In this document: one piece after another, positions 8,801 to 18,619 of the stretch | Layout: each line of letters starts with the position of its first letter | Numbering within the stretch: position 1 is the first letter of the stretch | Origin: Maribacter antarcticus DSM 21422 | GTDB lineage: Bacteria > Bacteroidota > Bacteroidia > Flavobacteriales > Flavobacteriaceae | Length of the DNA stretch: 64,000 nt | Direction: 5' to 3' | Assembly: GCF_000621125.1 (NCBI RefSeq) | Contig: NZ_JHZC01000012.1 | Span: 61,001 to 125,000 of the forward strand | The notes under the pieces: generated by a model | Seen by the model: the letters and a program-made list of their open reading frames with translations, nothing else | The model's database searches: none | What the model was told of the DNA's origin: nothing | Translations under genes and position numbers: made by a program

Positions 8801-9026
8801 TACCCCATAGCTTAAAATTAAGATATATAATAGGAATCGTTAACGCTATCCGATAATAAAAATACTCTAAATAGATAGAAACCCTAGGATCAACAACGCA
8901 CTCCCACATCGAAACCCCTAGTTCCCTCATTCCCTATTTTATAAGCAACACACAAAAGGTAGCTTTAAATGTAAATCAAAATACTATAAACCAGTTCGCC
9001 TTTTGGCAGCACAAACAAGTACAAGC

Positions 9027-9728
9027 ATGAAACTTAAAAAGAACCCTAGCAAAGACATAAACAAAAGAAGTGGTGTTTATTTCGCTATTGGATTAGTTAC
9101 CGTTATGCTTCTATCCTACGAGGCATTAGAATGGAAGACCTATGACAAACCAAATACCTATGCCTATGAACTAAGTAAACCAGATGATATCATAGAAGAG
9201 GAATATATAGAAAAGTTTACGGTTGAAAAGCCAAAAATAAAGCAAGTACTACCACTAGAAATTGAGATTGTAACCGATGACCCTGAGGTAATAGAAGCCG
9301 AAATACAATCTACAGAAGCGGACCCGGATACCAAAATACGAGAAGTATCCGATATTGAAGTCATAGAGCATGAACTTGAGCCGGAGGTAAATTGGGTAAA
9401 CATTGAAGAAGTTCCAGTTTTTCCAGGTTGTGAAAACAAAACGGACAAAAGAGCCTGTTTTGGCAAAATGATACAGAAGCATATTAGTAACGTATTCCGC
9501 TATCCAGAACAAGAGCAAGAATTAGGCATTCAAGGAAGGGTGAACGTTATGTTTGATATTAAAAAGGACGGTACTATTTGCAATATACGTATGAGAGGTC
9601 CCAACGACAATCTTGAAAACGAAGCTGCACGAATCATTGGAAAGCTACCTAAAATGACCCCAGGAAAACAGCGAGACCAAAACGTAAAGGTATCTTTCGC
9701 TATCCCTATCACCTTTAAGTTGCAGTAA
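9027..9728 (+). CDS. TonB-family energy transducer
   Basis: 233 residues from the ATG at 9027. An upstream TTG at 9003 would add eight residues, but the ATG gives the usual short basic N-terminus (MKLKKNPSKDINKRSG). One membrane segment (about 17-35) is followed by an acidic periplasmic stretch rich in E, I and P. The C-terminal domain (from about 140) has VPVFPGCENK, then YPEQEQELGIQGRVNVMFDI and FAIPITFKLQ, the Bacteroidetes TonB C-terminal pattern with its two cysteines. Such proteins pass proton-motive force to outer-membrane TonB-dependent receptors. No exbBD genes adjoin it; a set is at 52-53 kb. Confidence 0.85.
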   Translation: MKLKKNPSKDINKRSGVYFAIGLVTVMLLSYEALEWKTYDKPNTYAYELSKPDDIIEEEYIEKFTVEKPKIKQVLPLEIEIVTDDPEVIEAEIQSTEADPDTKIREVSDIEVIEHELEPEVNWVNIEEVPVFPGCENKTDKRACFGKMIQKHISNVFRYPEQEQELGIQGRVNVMFDIKKDGTICNIRMRGPNDNLENEAARIIGKLPKMTPGKQRDQNVKVSFAIPITFKLQ

Positions 9729-9805
9729 GAAAACAGTTAACATTGTGCCATTCTTTACGCTGAACTAAAATTCACAGTTATGCGTATAAATAAGATAGCA
9801 ATAAA

Positions 9806-9846
9806 ATCAAAAAAGCCCTTCATGCAAAACATGAAGGGCTTTTTAT
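9806..9846. terminator. Bidirectional terminator between tonB and hppA
   Basis: AAAAAGCCCTTCATG and CATGAAGGGCTTTTT flank a short CAAAA loop, giving a 15-bp hairpin with A and T tracts on both sides. It serves the convergent TonB gene (+) and hppA (-). Confidence 0.9.
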
Positions 9847-9865
9847 ACTAAAAGGAAACTAAGCT

Positions 9866-12277
9866 TTAGTTCCTTTTTTCTTTTACTTCTTCTGCTAGAT
9901 GTTGAACTTGAACCTTAACGTTTTTAGAAGATTTATTAAAAGCCACTACATTAGCTTTTACTTCCTCTTCCGTTCCTTCAAAAACTTTCTCTGAAACCGA
10001 TTCTTTACCGTTTTCTATAACTGTAGTAATAACTACTGCTCTTGAGGTACCATCTTCATTGTTGTTCATACTTAAGGCAACGTTTTTTTCCGTTTGAGCG
10101 AACACAACTTCTGTTGCCGTCTTAGTCTCATTATAAGCTGTTATAGTATCTGCGTTCAACGCAATACTTGGCGCGATAACCAAAGCAACAACCGACATCA
10201 ATTTCAATAAGATGTTTAACGAAGGACCCGATGTATCCTTAAAAGGATCTCCAACCGTATCACCGACAACAGCTGCTTTATGAACGTCTGTTCCTTTCTT
10301 CCCTTGTTCCTCAATAGTTTTCTTCGCATTATCCCAAGCACCACCAGCATTAGATTGGAATATTGCCATAAGCACACCACAAGTGGTAACACCAGCAAGT
10401 AATCCCCCTAACATTTCAGCACCTCCAATAAAACCAACAGCTACAGGAACAACGATTGCTAATAATCCTGGCAACACCATTTCTCTAATAGATGCTTTGG
10501 TAGAAATGTCAATACATTTTCCATAATCCGCAACACCATCCGCCGCGTCAAATATTTTTCTATCTGCTACTGAAGCTTTAGTCATATCAGAATCATACTT
10601 ACGCATAACTACCAACGCCGCTTTCAATTCAGGAATATCTCTAAATTGACGTCTAACTTCTTCAATCATCGCCATTGCGGCACGCCCAACAGCATTCATT
10701 GATAATGCCGAAAAAACAAAGGGTAACATGCCTCCTACTAGTAAGCCAGCCATAATTTGTGGCTGAGACACATCAATAGAAACAACATTTGCTGTTTTCA
10801 TAAAAGCAGCAAATAAAGCCAATGCCGTTAATGCTGCAGACGCGATAGCGAAGCCCTTACCAACAGCAGCCGTAGTATTACCAACAGCATCTAATTTATC
10901 GGTCCGCTCACGTACTTCTTTTGGTAATTCAGCCATTTCAGCAATACCACCAGCATTATCACATATTGGCCCGTAAGCATCAACAGCTAATTGAATCCCT
11001 GTATTTGCTAACATTCCTACTGCTGCAATTGCAATCCCGTATAAACCTGCAAAATGATGTGATACCATAATAGCAGCAGCAATCAAAAGAATAGGAATCA
11101 TGGTAGACATCATACCAACACCTAAACCAGCAATAATGTTTGTGGCTGCTCCAGTTTCAGATTGCTTCACAATTGACATTACAGGCTTTTTACCCGTAGC
11201 TGTATAATACTCTGTTATTTTACCAACCCCTAAACCGGCAACTAAACCGGCAATTGTTGCCCAAAAGACTCCCATTGCACCGAATGGCAAACCTTCTACC
11301 GATTCTGGAATTAACGCATTAATAATAAAATAAGATGCTATAACCATCAAACCAGCAGAACCAAATTCTCCAATATTTAATGCGGTTTGAGGATTTCCAC
11401 CATCTTTTACTTTTACAAAAAATGTTCCAAGGATAGACATTATTATACCTACGGCACCAAGTACTAAAGGTAAGTACACAGCTCCTAAACCATCAAAATC
11501 AGGTGTTAAAATAAATGCACCTAAAACCATTGTTCCTATGATAGAACCTACATAAGATTCGAACAAATCAGCACCCATACCCGCAACATCTCCAACATTG
11601 TCTCCAACGTTATCTGCAATGGTTGCTGGGTTTAAAGGATGATCCTCTGGAATACCGGCTTCAACTTTACCTACTAAATCAGCACCTACATCTGCTGCTT
11701 TCGTATAAATACCACCACCAACACGTGCAAACAAAGCAATTGAGGAAGCCCCTAACGAAAAACCAGAAAGCACATTTAATACCATAGGTAAATTATCAGC
11801 TCCAGGCCAAATCGATTGGTATACCATAAATAAGCCACTTAAGCCTAAAATACCCAAACCAACAACACCTAAGCCCATTACAGCACCACCTGCGAAAGCT
11901 ACTTCCAATGCTCTTCCTAATGATGTTCTTGCAGCTTGTGTAGTTCTTACGTTCGCTTTAGTAGCAACACGCATTCCAATAAATCCTGCCAAGGCAGAAC
12001 AAATAGCACCTACAATAAATGATACAGCAACCAGACCGTTAGATCCAACTTCTGAATTTCCTTTAAAAAATAACAAGACAGCTACCGCTGCTACAAAAAT
12101 TGCTAAAACCTTGTACTCAGCTTTTAAAAAGGCCATAGCGCCATCGGCTATATTCTTAGCAATACGTGACATTTTCTCATCACCTACTTCTTGCTTGCCT
12201 ACCCATGCGTTCTTCCAAGCCACAAAAAGAAGGGCTACTACTCCGAAGACGGGTAAAAATTTTACGATTAATTCCAT
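9866..12277 (-). CDS. hppA: Membrane-bound, ion-pumping pyrophosphatase
   Basis: 803 residues from the ATG at 12275-12277 ([12 protein letters not shown]); the longer frame to 12343 runs through the ppa terminator and is rejected. It hydrolyses PPi and pumps H+ or Na+ across the inner membrane. Signatures: [19 protein letters not shown], then [20 protein letters not shown] and, near the end, [19 protein letters not shown]. About 16 hydrophobic segments. [10 protein letters not shown] has Ala where K+-independent enzymes carry Lys, which suggests a K+-dependent type; ion choice cannot be read safely. An unusual hydrophilic tail of about 85 residues follows the last membrane segment. Directly downstream of ppa on the same strand, with a terminator between. 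Confidence 0.95.
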   Translation of the reverse strand: MELIVKFLPVFGVVALLFVAWKNAWVGKQEVGDEKMSRIAKNIADGAMAFLKAEYKVLAIFVAAVAVLLFFKGNSEVGSNGLVAVSFIVGAICSALAGFIGMRVATKANVRTTQAARTSLGRALEVAFAGGAVMGLGVVGLGILGLSGLFMVYQSIWPGADNLPMVLNVLSGFSLGASSIALFARVGGGIYTKAADVGADLVGKVEAGIPEDHPLNPATIADNVGDNVGDVAGMGADLFESYVGSIIGTMVLGAFILTPDFDGLGAVYLPLVLGAVGIIMSILGTFFVKVKDGGNPQTALNIGEFGSAGLMVIASYFIINALIPESVEGLPFGAMGVFWATIAGLVAGLGVGKITEYYTATGKKPVMSIVKQSETGAATNIIAGLGVGMMSTMIPILLIAAAIMVSHHFAGLYGIAIAAVGMLANTGIQLAVDAYGPICDNAGGIAEMAELPKEVRERTDKLDAVGNTTAAVGKGFAIASAALTALALFAAFMKTANVVSIDVSQPQIMAGLLVGGMLPFVFSALSMNAVGRAAMAMIEEVRRQFRDIPELKAALVVMRKYDSDMTKASVADRKIFDAADGVADYGKCIDISTKASIREMVLPGLLAIVVPVAVGFIGGAEMLGGLLAGVTTCGVLMAIFQSNAGGAWDNAKKTIEEQGKKGTDVHKAAVVGDTVGDPFKDTSGPSLNILLKLMSVVALVIAPSIALNADTITAYNETKTATEVVFAQTEKNVALSMNNNEDGTSRAVVITTVIENGKESVSEKVFEGTEEEVKANVVAFNKSSKNVKVQVQHLAEEVKEKRN

Positions 12278-12331
12278 TTGATTTGATTGTTTATAGTTTT
12301 TTAAACGGTTGCTAAAGTAGTAAAATAGAAT

Positions 12332-12363
12332 AAAAAAAGCCACCTTTATTAATAAAGGTGACT
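12332..12363 (-). terminator. Intrinsic terminator after ppa
   Basis: On the minus strand CACCTTTATT and AATAAAGGTG form a 10-bp hairpin followed by GCTTTTTTT. It lies 20 bases past the ppa stop and separates ppa from hppA. Confidence 0.85.
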
Positions 12364-12383
12364 ACAAATTAAGAATCCGTTCT

Positions 12384-12911
12384 TTAAATGGTAAAGGTCC
12401 GCTTCTTTTTATGTTCGCTTTCATCATAACGTTGCACGCACTCGTGATAAATTTTTATTGCTTCATCAACATTACCCCAACCTCCAACATCAACTTTCTT
12501 TTTTTCTAAGTCTTTGTACACTTGAAAGAAGTGTTCAATTTCTTTTTTTCTATGCGGATTTAAATCTGCTAAATCATTCTTTTGGTTCCAAATAGGGTCA
12601 GAAACAGGAACACAAATTATTTTTTCATCAGGTCCTTTTTCATCTTCCATGTAAAAGACTCCTATTGGCTTTACCTCAACAACTACCATAGGATAGGTTG
12701 GCTCTGTACACATCACTAAAACATCTAACGGATCTTTATCTAAAGCCAAAGTCTCTGGTATAAAACCGTAATCACCTGGATACATCATAGAAGAAAACAA
12801 TGTTCTGTCAAATCTAATCTTATGCAGAGTAAAATCATATTCATACTTATTACGACTTCCTTTGGGAATTTCAATTAACACATCAAAAGTTACATCGTTA
12901 TTCTCACTCAT
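12384..12911 (-). CDS. ppa: Soluble inorganic pyrophosphatase (family I)
   Basis: 175 residues, complete. It hydrolyses cytoplasmic PPi to phosphate and pulls biosynthetic reactions forward. Visible signatures: IEIPKGSRNKYEYD (active-site Lys/Arg region), YPGDYGFIPETLALDKDPLDV, containing the family's D-x-D-P-x-D-V-type motif (here DKDPLDV), and KKKVDVGGWGNVDEAI near the C-terminus. Length is normal for the bacterial family. It sits next to the membrane pyrophosphatase, so both PPi-handling enzymes share a locus though a terminator separates them. Confidence 0.95.
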   Translation of the reverse strand: MSENNDVTFDVLIEIPKGSRNKYEYDFTLHKIRFDRTLFSSMMYPGDYGFIPETLALDKDPLDVLVMCTEPTYPMVVVEVKPIGVFYMEDEKGPDEKIICVPVSDPIWNQKNDLADLNPHRKKEIEHFFQVYKDLEKKKVDVGGWGNVDEAIKIYHECVQRYDESEHKKKRTFTI

Positions 12912-13025
12912 ATCTTATTCATATTTAATTGCGTTAAAAGTTAAACCAAAATTCAGGCGTTAATCCAACACTTATAAAAATTATAACGCCTTTTGGCGCC
13001 CGAAATTATCCTGTTTTCTTGAAGT

Positions 13026-15527
13026 TTAAAAGCTAAACCCAAAAGTACCGGTAACCCCAAAGGCCCTTGCATCAGGATTATCCAGATAATTACCCCTAAA
13101 ATTAAAATCGATTCTAAAAATTTTAAAGATATTACCAACCCCCAAGGAGTACTCATAATAAATACGTTCCGAAGGTGCCTGTAGAGGCGTATTAATAGCT
13201 GCAGGCGAACTCAGAAGCCTATTGGCATCGGATAGTTCTCCCCAAACTCCTCTAAGTCCGATAATTTCCCTCAGATTTAATTTACGTAAAAATGGAATCC
13301 TTGAAAATAACCTTCCGTTAAAATTATGTTCTAAATGCACAGCACTATAGGTATCCGTTACAAATTCGTAAAAATCCAAATTTGGAAATGTCCCATAATT
13401 GGAAAAGAATGTTTGGTTCCCTGGCACAACGCTCAACAAGCCTAAAGGCACTTCTCCAAAGGTTTTTCCAAGTTCCACAGTCGTCATCAACCTGCCAAAA
13501 CCACCCAATTGCCATGGCCTAGTGTAAGAAAATTGTAATTTGGTGTAATTAAAATCACTAGCTAAAAATCCGTTTGTACCCTTTGTAACATTAAGAAGCA
13601 AGGTGCTATAGCGATCATTTACCTCTCTACGTTCCACACCATACCCTACGGATTGCTTTCCAGGTGTATATATAAAAATAGTGCTAAAATCCAACTGTCT
13701 CACCTCCGAAGACACCCCAGAAGAAGCTTCCGAATCTATATAATCCAAGCTAAAATCATTAGGCAATGCTGAACTTAAGGTCCTAAACGTAGCACCTATC
13801 GAAACCCGTACATTTGTAACTGGTTCGATTTCAAAACTAAGTGCACTTAAATTAATATTGGTTAACCTATTATTGGCTCCTACCGTAAGTAGAGAAGAGG
13901 AAGCTACACTTCTTCCCAATACATCATTGGTAGCGGTGAGACTTACACCCAGTTGCTCTATATCACGTCTGTGTCCTCCAGAAACAATAAGTCTGCTCTT
14001 AGGATTTAGAAGAAACTTACCCGAAATACCATGTTTTAGTTTATTATCCGTAAATCCGTAAGCACCGTACCCTTCTATACGCCAGGGATCGTTTTGACCA
14101 AAATATGTCCGAGCACCTATCCTTATTCTAGGTCCTTCAGCATCGTTAAACCCAAAGAAATCATAAATGGTACCCACGTCAAGATTCCACTTGTCTATCT
14201 CAACATAACCGGAACCTAAAATACTCACTACGTTATAATAGGACTTAAATTTAGGTACTGTTTTCAAGGTATCCAAAAGTTTATAGATACCGGATTCATC
14301 CTTATTCAAATCTTCCAGCCTGTTTTTCTTCCAAAACGCATCGTCCGTAGCTAGCGCACCTGGATCTACTACGTTCCTAGATTTTCTATAAAATTCTTTT
14401 GGCACTGGTTTATTAAACTCATAGTTATCATAAACCGTGGTCCGCTTACCATAAACCCCTCTCGATTCTTCCTTCTTTTGAAAGCTGAAATCACTTAACA
14501 TATAATCCCGTTTAAGAAGAAAGACCGAATCGTTGACTACATCAAAATCCTGCTCAATATAGATTTCTTTTACCCAGTTGATATTGGCACTTTTCGTTAC
14601 TTCCAGATTTATGTTCTTTACAGCCCATGTACTATCATTGACCCAAAAATCACCCTTGAAGGTAAGCTCGTTCTTTCTGCGGGGATAGTACACGATATTA
14701 TAACACCATTTAGTGTCGATATAGGCGCTGTCACGCAAGGCATAATTATAAGTATCTATGCCAGAACGAGATAAGGGGCTGGTGAAACTTTTATCGAAAA
14801 ACTTCAAATAGTTATCATAAATATCATAGCTCTGATACAGGTCTTTTACAAAAGCGATAATAGCCTGATTATTATCAAAACCAGAATTTTTGTTGCCTAA
14901 AATTTCCTCTTTTTTTTCTTTTAAAATATTGTCCCCGGTTACTTTAGAAAAGGTCTCATTCAAAAATATTGGTAAATACGTTTTTCCAGTGATTCTTGAC
15001 GTATCCAAATCTTTAAAAACAAACTCCAAACCTTTAAATACCTTGCTTTTTATCAAGGAACTATCAATAGTATTCAAATCAAACTCAACCTTCTCATATT
15101 TATCGAAAGCGTATTGATTAAATTGACGAACACCATTCTGCCGTTTTTTAGCCCATATCTTCTTAAGTATTTCTACTGCTGGATTATTTTTTTTAGACTG
15201 TTTACCAGAAATCAATACCACTTCGTCCAGCTGCTCCGTAGCTTCGAGCAAGATTATGCTCATGCCGTAGGTTACCTTATTCTCCAGAATAATTTCCTGA
15301 TTTTCAAAGCCTATAAACGAAACTAGCAATATGTCGTGCACATTATTAGACTCCATATAAAACCTTCCGTTTTCATTGCTAATAGTACCTTCGGTGGAGT
15401 TTTTAAAAAGCACATTAGCAAAAGCCACAGACTCCCCAGCCTCATCTATAACAATACCGCCAACCTTGGTCTGGGCATTCAACCAAACAAAGCCAAAAAG
15501 CAAAAAGAAAGATAATATTTGTTTCAT
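13026..15527 (-). CDS. DUF5686 / carboxypeptidase-like regulatory-domain outer-membrane protein
   Basis: 833 residues from the ATG at 15525-15527 (MKQILSFFLLFGFVWLNAQ, a clear signal peptide); the longer frame from 15569 is rejected because it runs into the pdhB terminator. Residues about 20-110 are a CarboxypepD_reg-like beta domain (KVGGIVIDEAGESVAFANVL). The middle (about 120-440) and the barrel-like rest match DUF5686, ending with the aromatic RAFGVTGTFGFSF typical of outer-membrane barrels. Function is unknown; such proteins are common surface or outer-membrane components in Bacteroidetes. Probably transcribed alone. Confidence 0.85.
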   Translation of the reverse strand: MKQILSFFLLFGFVWLNAQTKVGGIVIDEAGESVAFANVLFKNSTEGTISNENGRFYMESNNVHDILLVSFIGFENQEIILENKVTYGMSIILLEATEQLDEVVLISGKQSKKNNPAVEILKKIWAKKRQNGVRQFNQYAFDKYEKVEFDLNTIDSSLIKSKVFKGLEFVFKDLDTSRITGKTYLPIFLNETFSKVTGDNILKEKKEEILGNKNSGFDNNQAIIAFVKDLYQSYDIYDNYLKFFDKSFTSPLSRSGIDTYNYALRDSAYIDTKWCYNIVYYPRRKNELTFKGDFWVNDSTWAVKNINLEVTKSANINWVKEIYIEQDFDVVNDSVFLLKRDYMLSDFSFQKKEESRGVYGKRTTVYDNYEFNKPVPKEFYRKSRNVVDPGALATDDAFWKKNRLEDLNKDESGIYKLLDTLKTVPKFKSYYNVVSILGSGYVEIDKWNLDVGTIYDFFGFNDAEGPRIRIGARTYFGQNDPWRIEGYGAYGFTDNKLKHGISGKFLLNPKSRLIVSGGHRRDIEQLGVSLTATNDVLGRSVASSSLLTVGANNRLTNINLSALSFEIEPVTNVRVSIGATFRTLSSALPNDFSLDYIDSEASSGVSSEVRQLDFSTIFIYTPGKQSVGYGVERREVNDRYSTLLLNVTKGTNGFLASDFNYTKLQFSYTRPWQLGGFGRLMTTVELGKTFGEVPLGLLSVVPGNQTFFSNYGTFPNLDFYEFVTDTYSAVHLEHNFNGRLFSRIPFLRKLNLREIIGLRGVWGELSDANRLLSSPAAINTPLQAPSERIYYEYSLGVGNIFKIFRIDFNFRGNYLDNPDARAFGVTGTFGFSF

Positions 15528-15570
15528 TATTAAAACTCTGCAGGAGGTATTGGACAAATAGCATTCCAAA

Positions 15571-15606
15571 TAAAAAAAGCTTCCTCGACTTTGGTCGACG
15601 AAGCTA
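15571..15606 (-). terminator. Intrinsic terminator after pdhB
   Basis: On the minus strand AGCTTCGTCGAC, CAAA and GTCGAGGAAGCT form a near-perfect hairpin followed by TTTTTTT, 25 bases past the pdhB stop. Confidence 0.9.
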
Positions 15607-15630
15607 AGCTACTTTTACAAAAAAATGTTA

Positions 15631-16608
15631 TTATTTATACATTACCTTTTTAACAGCCTTCACTACATCTTTATGATTAGGCAACCACTCTGCCAATAAA
15701 ACGGGTGAATATGGCGCTGGTGTATCAGCAGTATTAATTTTTACAATAGGAGCATCTAGATAATCGAATGCATGCGCCTGCACATGATACGTGATTTCAG
15801 TAGCTACATTACCAAATGGCCAAGCCTCTTCCAAGATTACCAATCGATTTGTCTTTCTGACCGACGTAAGTATTGCCTCATAATCCAAAGGCTTTACGGT
15901 CCGTAAATCTATTATCTCACAACTAATACCTTCTTTTTCGAGCTCGTCAGCAGCTTTGTCTGCATCCTTAATTATCTTCCCAAAGGAAACTATTGTCACA
16001 TCCGTGCCAGCCCTTCTAATATCAGCAACACCTATAGGTATGGTATACTCACCTTCTGGAACTTCGCCTTTATCGCCGTACATCTGCTCGGATTCCATAA
16101 AAATAACAGGATCATCATCACGAATGGCAGATTTCAATAAACCTTTAGCATCCGCAGGGTTTGAAGGAACGATAACTTTAAGACCAGGACAATTGGCATA
16201 CCAACTCTCAAAAGCTTGTGAGTGCGTTGCTCCTAATTGGCCTGCTGAACCCGTAGGGCCTCTAAAGACAATCGGACAAGGAAACTGTCCACCTGACATT
16301 TGACGAATCTTCGCAGCGTTGTTAACGATTTGATCAATACCAACCATAGCAAAATTAAATGTCATAAACTCTATAATAGGTCTATTCCCCGTCATAGTAG
16401 AACCAACACCTATTCCAGCAAAACCCAATTCGGAAATCGGGGTGTCAATTATACGTTTAGCACCAAACTCGTCCAGCATTCCCTTTGAAGCTTTGTACGC
16501 ACCATTATATTCTGCAACTTCTTCGCCCATTAGATAAATTGACTCGTCCCTGCGCATTTCCTCGGACATGGCCTCCGCGATGGCTTCTCTAAATTGTAAG
16601 GTTTTCAT
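15631..16608 (-). CDS. pdhB: Pyruvate dehydrogenase E1 component, beta subunit
   Basis: 325 residues, complete. With the alpha subunit it forms the ThDP-dependent E1 that decarboxylates pyruvate and acetylates the E2 lipoyl group. Start MKTLQFREAIAEAMSEEMRR, then GEEVAEYNGAYKASKGMLD (with the ThDP-activating Glu region), GPTGSAGQLGATHSQAFESW, and the C-terminal domain LRTVKPLDYEAI and EEAWPFGNVATEI. Length is normal. The partner genes pdhA and aceF are 23-26 kb away, so E1 is encoded at two loci. Divergent from etfBA across a 175-base spacer. Confidence 0.93.
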   Translation of the reverse strand: MKTLQFREAIAEAMSEEMRRDESIYLMGEEVAEYNGAYKASKGMLDEFGAKRIIDTPISELGFAGIGVGSTMTGNRPIIEFMTFNFAMVGIDQIVNNAAKIRQMSGGQFPCPIVFRGPTGSAGQLGATHSQAFESWYANCPGLKVIVPSNPADAKGLLKSAIRDDDPVIFMESEQMYGDKGEVPEGEYTIPIGVADIRRAGTDVTIVSFGKIIKDADKAADELEKEGISCEIIDLRTVKPLDYEAILTSVRKTNRLVILEEAWPFGNVATEITYHVQAHAFDYLDAPIVKINTADTPAPYSPVLLAEWLPNHKDVVKAVKKVMYK

Positions 16609-16706
16609 TAGCTTAAATTTTAAACTCTAAAGGTTTCGCTTCAAAGGAAGCAAAAATAACAAATAATATGTCAAACTATCACTCGAGAGAATCAAAAAAA
16701 GTTATA

Positions 16707-16734
16707 AAATTTATTATGCATGCATAATAAATTT
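16707..16734. repeat. Perfect 28-bp palindrome upstream of etfBA
   Basis: The left half AAATTTATTATGCA (16707-16720) is the exact reverse complement of the right half (16721-16734), with no spacer. It lies between the divergent pdhB and etfB starts, 50 bases before the etfB ATG, and overlaps the place where a -33 element should be for the -7-like TATCTTCG at 16748-16755. A two-fold symmetric site here suggests an operator for a dimeric repressor or activator; the regulator is not in the window. Confidence 0.7.
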
Positions 16735-16783
16735 GAAAATTAATGGTTATCTTCGTACTCATCATTTTAAACGTATTTCATAA

Positions 16784-17524
16784 ATGAAAATATTAGTCTG
16801 CATAAGTAATGTCCCTGACACTACATCAAAAATAAATTTCACTGAGGGTGACACAAAATTTGACACCAACGGCGTACAATTCGTAATAAATCCAAACGAC
16901 GAATTTGGATTAACAAGAGCCATGTGGTTCAAGGAAAAACAAGGCGCTGCAGTGCATGTTGCCACCGTGGGCGGTGCAAACGTAGAGCCCACCATGAGAA
17001 AAGCGCTTGCCATTGGTGCGGACGAGGCAATACGAATAAACGCAAAGCCAGTAGATGGTTTTTTCGTTGCCCAACAACTTGCCGAAGTCATAAAAACAGG
17101 AGGTTACGATTTAGTAATCGGTGGCAGGGAATCCATTGATTATAATGGAGGAATGGTTCCGGGAATGATAGCCACATTTTTGGACATGAATTTTGTAAAC
17201 ACCTGTATTAGCTTAGACGTAGATGGAAACACTGCAACCGCTATTAGAGAAATAGATGGCGGTAAAGAAACTTTGAGTACTAGCCTTCCCTTGGTTATTG
17301 GTGGACAAAAAGGACTTGTAGAAGAAAGCGACCTCCGCATCCCTAATATGAGGGGGATTATGCAGGCGCGTCAGAAAAAATTGAGTGTTATAGAGCCTAT
17401 TACCGCAACTAAAGCAACCCAAGACGTATCCTTTGACAAACCAGAACCTAAAGGGTCCATAAAGCTTGTTGATACCGTGGACGAATTGGTAAATCTTCTT
17501 CACAACGAAGCAAAAGCGATTTAA
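16784..17524 (+). CDS. etfB: Electron transfer flavoprotein, beta subunit
   Basis: 246 residues starting MKILVCISNVPDTTSKINF. It has the ETF-beta nucleotide-binding fold, with GGRESIDYNGGMVPGMIA and the signature region GGQKGLVEESDLRIPNMRGI, then MQARQKKLSVIEP. With EtfA it forms the FAD/AMP heterodimer that carries electrons from acyl-CoA dehydrogenases to the respiratory chain. First gene of the etfBA pair, 41 bases before etfA. A perfect palindrome upstream suggests specific transcription control. An acyl-CoA dehydrogenase gene is at 55.3 kb. Confidence 0.95.
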   Translation: MKILVCISNVPDTTSKINFTEGDTKFDTNGVQFVINPNDEFGLTRAMWFKEKQGAAVHVATVGGANVEPTMRKALAIGADEAIRINAKPVDGFFVAQQLAEVIKTGGYDLVIGGRESIDYNGGMVPGMIATFLDMNFVNTCISLDVDGNTATAIREIDGGKETLSTSLPLVIGGQKGLVEESDLRIPNMRGIMQARQKKLSVIEPITATKATQDVSFDKPEPKGSIKLVDTVDELVNLLHNEAKAI

Positions 17525-17565
17525 TCGATTTCCAATTTTAGGTTAACCATTATAATTTAAAAAAT

Positions 17566-18534
17566 ATGTCAGTACTAGTATATACAGAATCCGAAAACGG
17601 AAATTTTAAAAAAAGTGCTTTTGAAGTAGCCTCCTATGCCACGGAAGTAGCTAAGCAACTTGGAACAACTGCCACGGCAGTATCTTTTAATTCAAACGAA
17701 AATGAAAGCTTAGGGGATTATGGCATTTCTAAGGTGTTGCATATCTCTAACGATTCATTAAAGACATTCAACGCCAATGCTTATGCCCTAGCAGTAGTTC
17801 AGGCAGCCAAACAAGAAGGAGCTACTACGATTATTGTAAGTTCAAGTGCAGATACTAAGTATATGGCTCCATTATTGGCCGCTGCCCTAGAGGCAGGGTA
17901 TGTACCAAACGTGGTCGCAGCTCCTGAATCTACTTCACCGTTCACGGTTAAACGAACCGCTTTTAGTAACAAGGGATTTGCACATACCCAAATACATACA
18001 GACCATAAGGTCATAGGAGTCTCTAATAATTCATTTGGCATACATGAAAATAAAACGGAGGTTTCTATTGAAGATTTACTAATTTCATTGAAAGATGGTT
18101 CTTTTGGAACCAAATCAGTTGAAATCGATAAGGTTATCGGAAAAGCTACTATTGCAGACGCGGAAATCGTGGTTTCAGCAGGAAGAGGTCTAAAAGGTCC
18201 TGAAAACTGGGGAATAATAGAAGAATTAGCTGATGTGCTCGGTGCAGCCACCGCATGCTCAAAACCTGTTTCAGATTTAGGATGGCGGCCTCACGGAGAA
18301 CATGTAGGGCAAACAGGGAAACCTGTAGCTAGCAACTTGTATATCGCTATCGGAATCTCCGGAGCCATACAGCATTTAGCTGGTGTAAGTTCTTCAAAAA
18401 TAAAAGTAGTGATTAACACAGACCCCGAAGCCCCATTTTTTAAGGCGGCAGATTATGGTATCGTAGGCGATGCGTTTGAAGTAGTACCAGCTTTGATAGA
18501 AAAATTAAAGGAATTTAAAGCCCAAAACGCTTAA
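17566..18534 (+). CDS. etfA: Electron transfer flavoprotein, alpha subunit
   Basis: 322 residues. The N-terminal domain (1-190) is the ETF fold. The C-terminal FAD domain shows SAGRGLKGPENWGIIEELAD, GWRPHGEHVGQTGKPVASN, YIAIGISGAIQHLAGVSSSK and INTDPEAPFFKAADYGIVGD, the classic FAD-binding stretch. It pairs with EtfB in the cytoplasm. Terminated by the hairpin at 18556-18607, so etfBA is a two-gene operon. Confidence 0.96.
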   Translation: MSVLVYTESENGNFKKSAFEVASYATEVAKQLGTTATAVSFNSNENESLGDYGISKVLHISNDSLKTFNANAYALAVVQAAKQEGATTIIVSSSADTKYMAPLLAAALEAGYVPNVVAAPESTSPFTVKRTAFSNKGFAHTQIHTDHKVIGVSNNSFGIHENKTEVSIEDLLISLKDGSFGTKSVEIDKVIGKATIADAEIVVSAGRGLKGPENWGIIEELADVLGAATACSKPVSDLGWRPHGEHVGQTGKPVASNLYIAIGISGAIQHLAGVSSSKIKVVINTDPEAPFFKAADYGIVGDAFEVVPALIEKLKEFKAQNA

Positions 18535-18555
18535 TTTTTGTTAATTTGTGCCCCC

Positions 18556-18607
18556 AAAGGGCTGTTCAAATAATTGGCAACCCAAGTATTTGAACAGTCC
18601 TTTTTTT
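18556..18607 (+). terminator. Intrinsic terminator after etfA
   Basis: GGGCTGTTCAAATA and TATTTGAACAGTCC pair across a loop of about 20 bases and are followed by TTTTTTT. It begins some 20 bases after the etfA stop. Confidence 0.85.
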
Positions 18608-18619
18608 ATTTTAACTATT

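Noticed and set aside
12278..12343. N-terminal extension of HppA
   Set aside because: The extra 22 codons lie over the spacer and terminator after ppa; the family start is [12 protein letters not shown] at 12277.
12953..13156. A 67-codon minus-strand frame
   Set aside because: Overlaps the C-terminal barrel codons of the DUF5686 gene in another frame; no signature.
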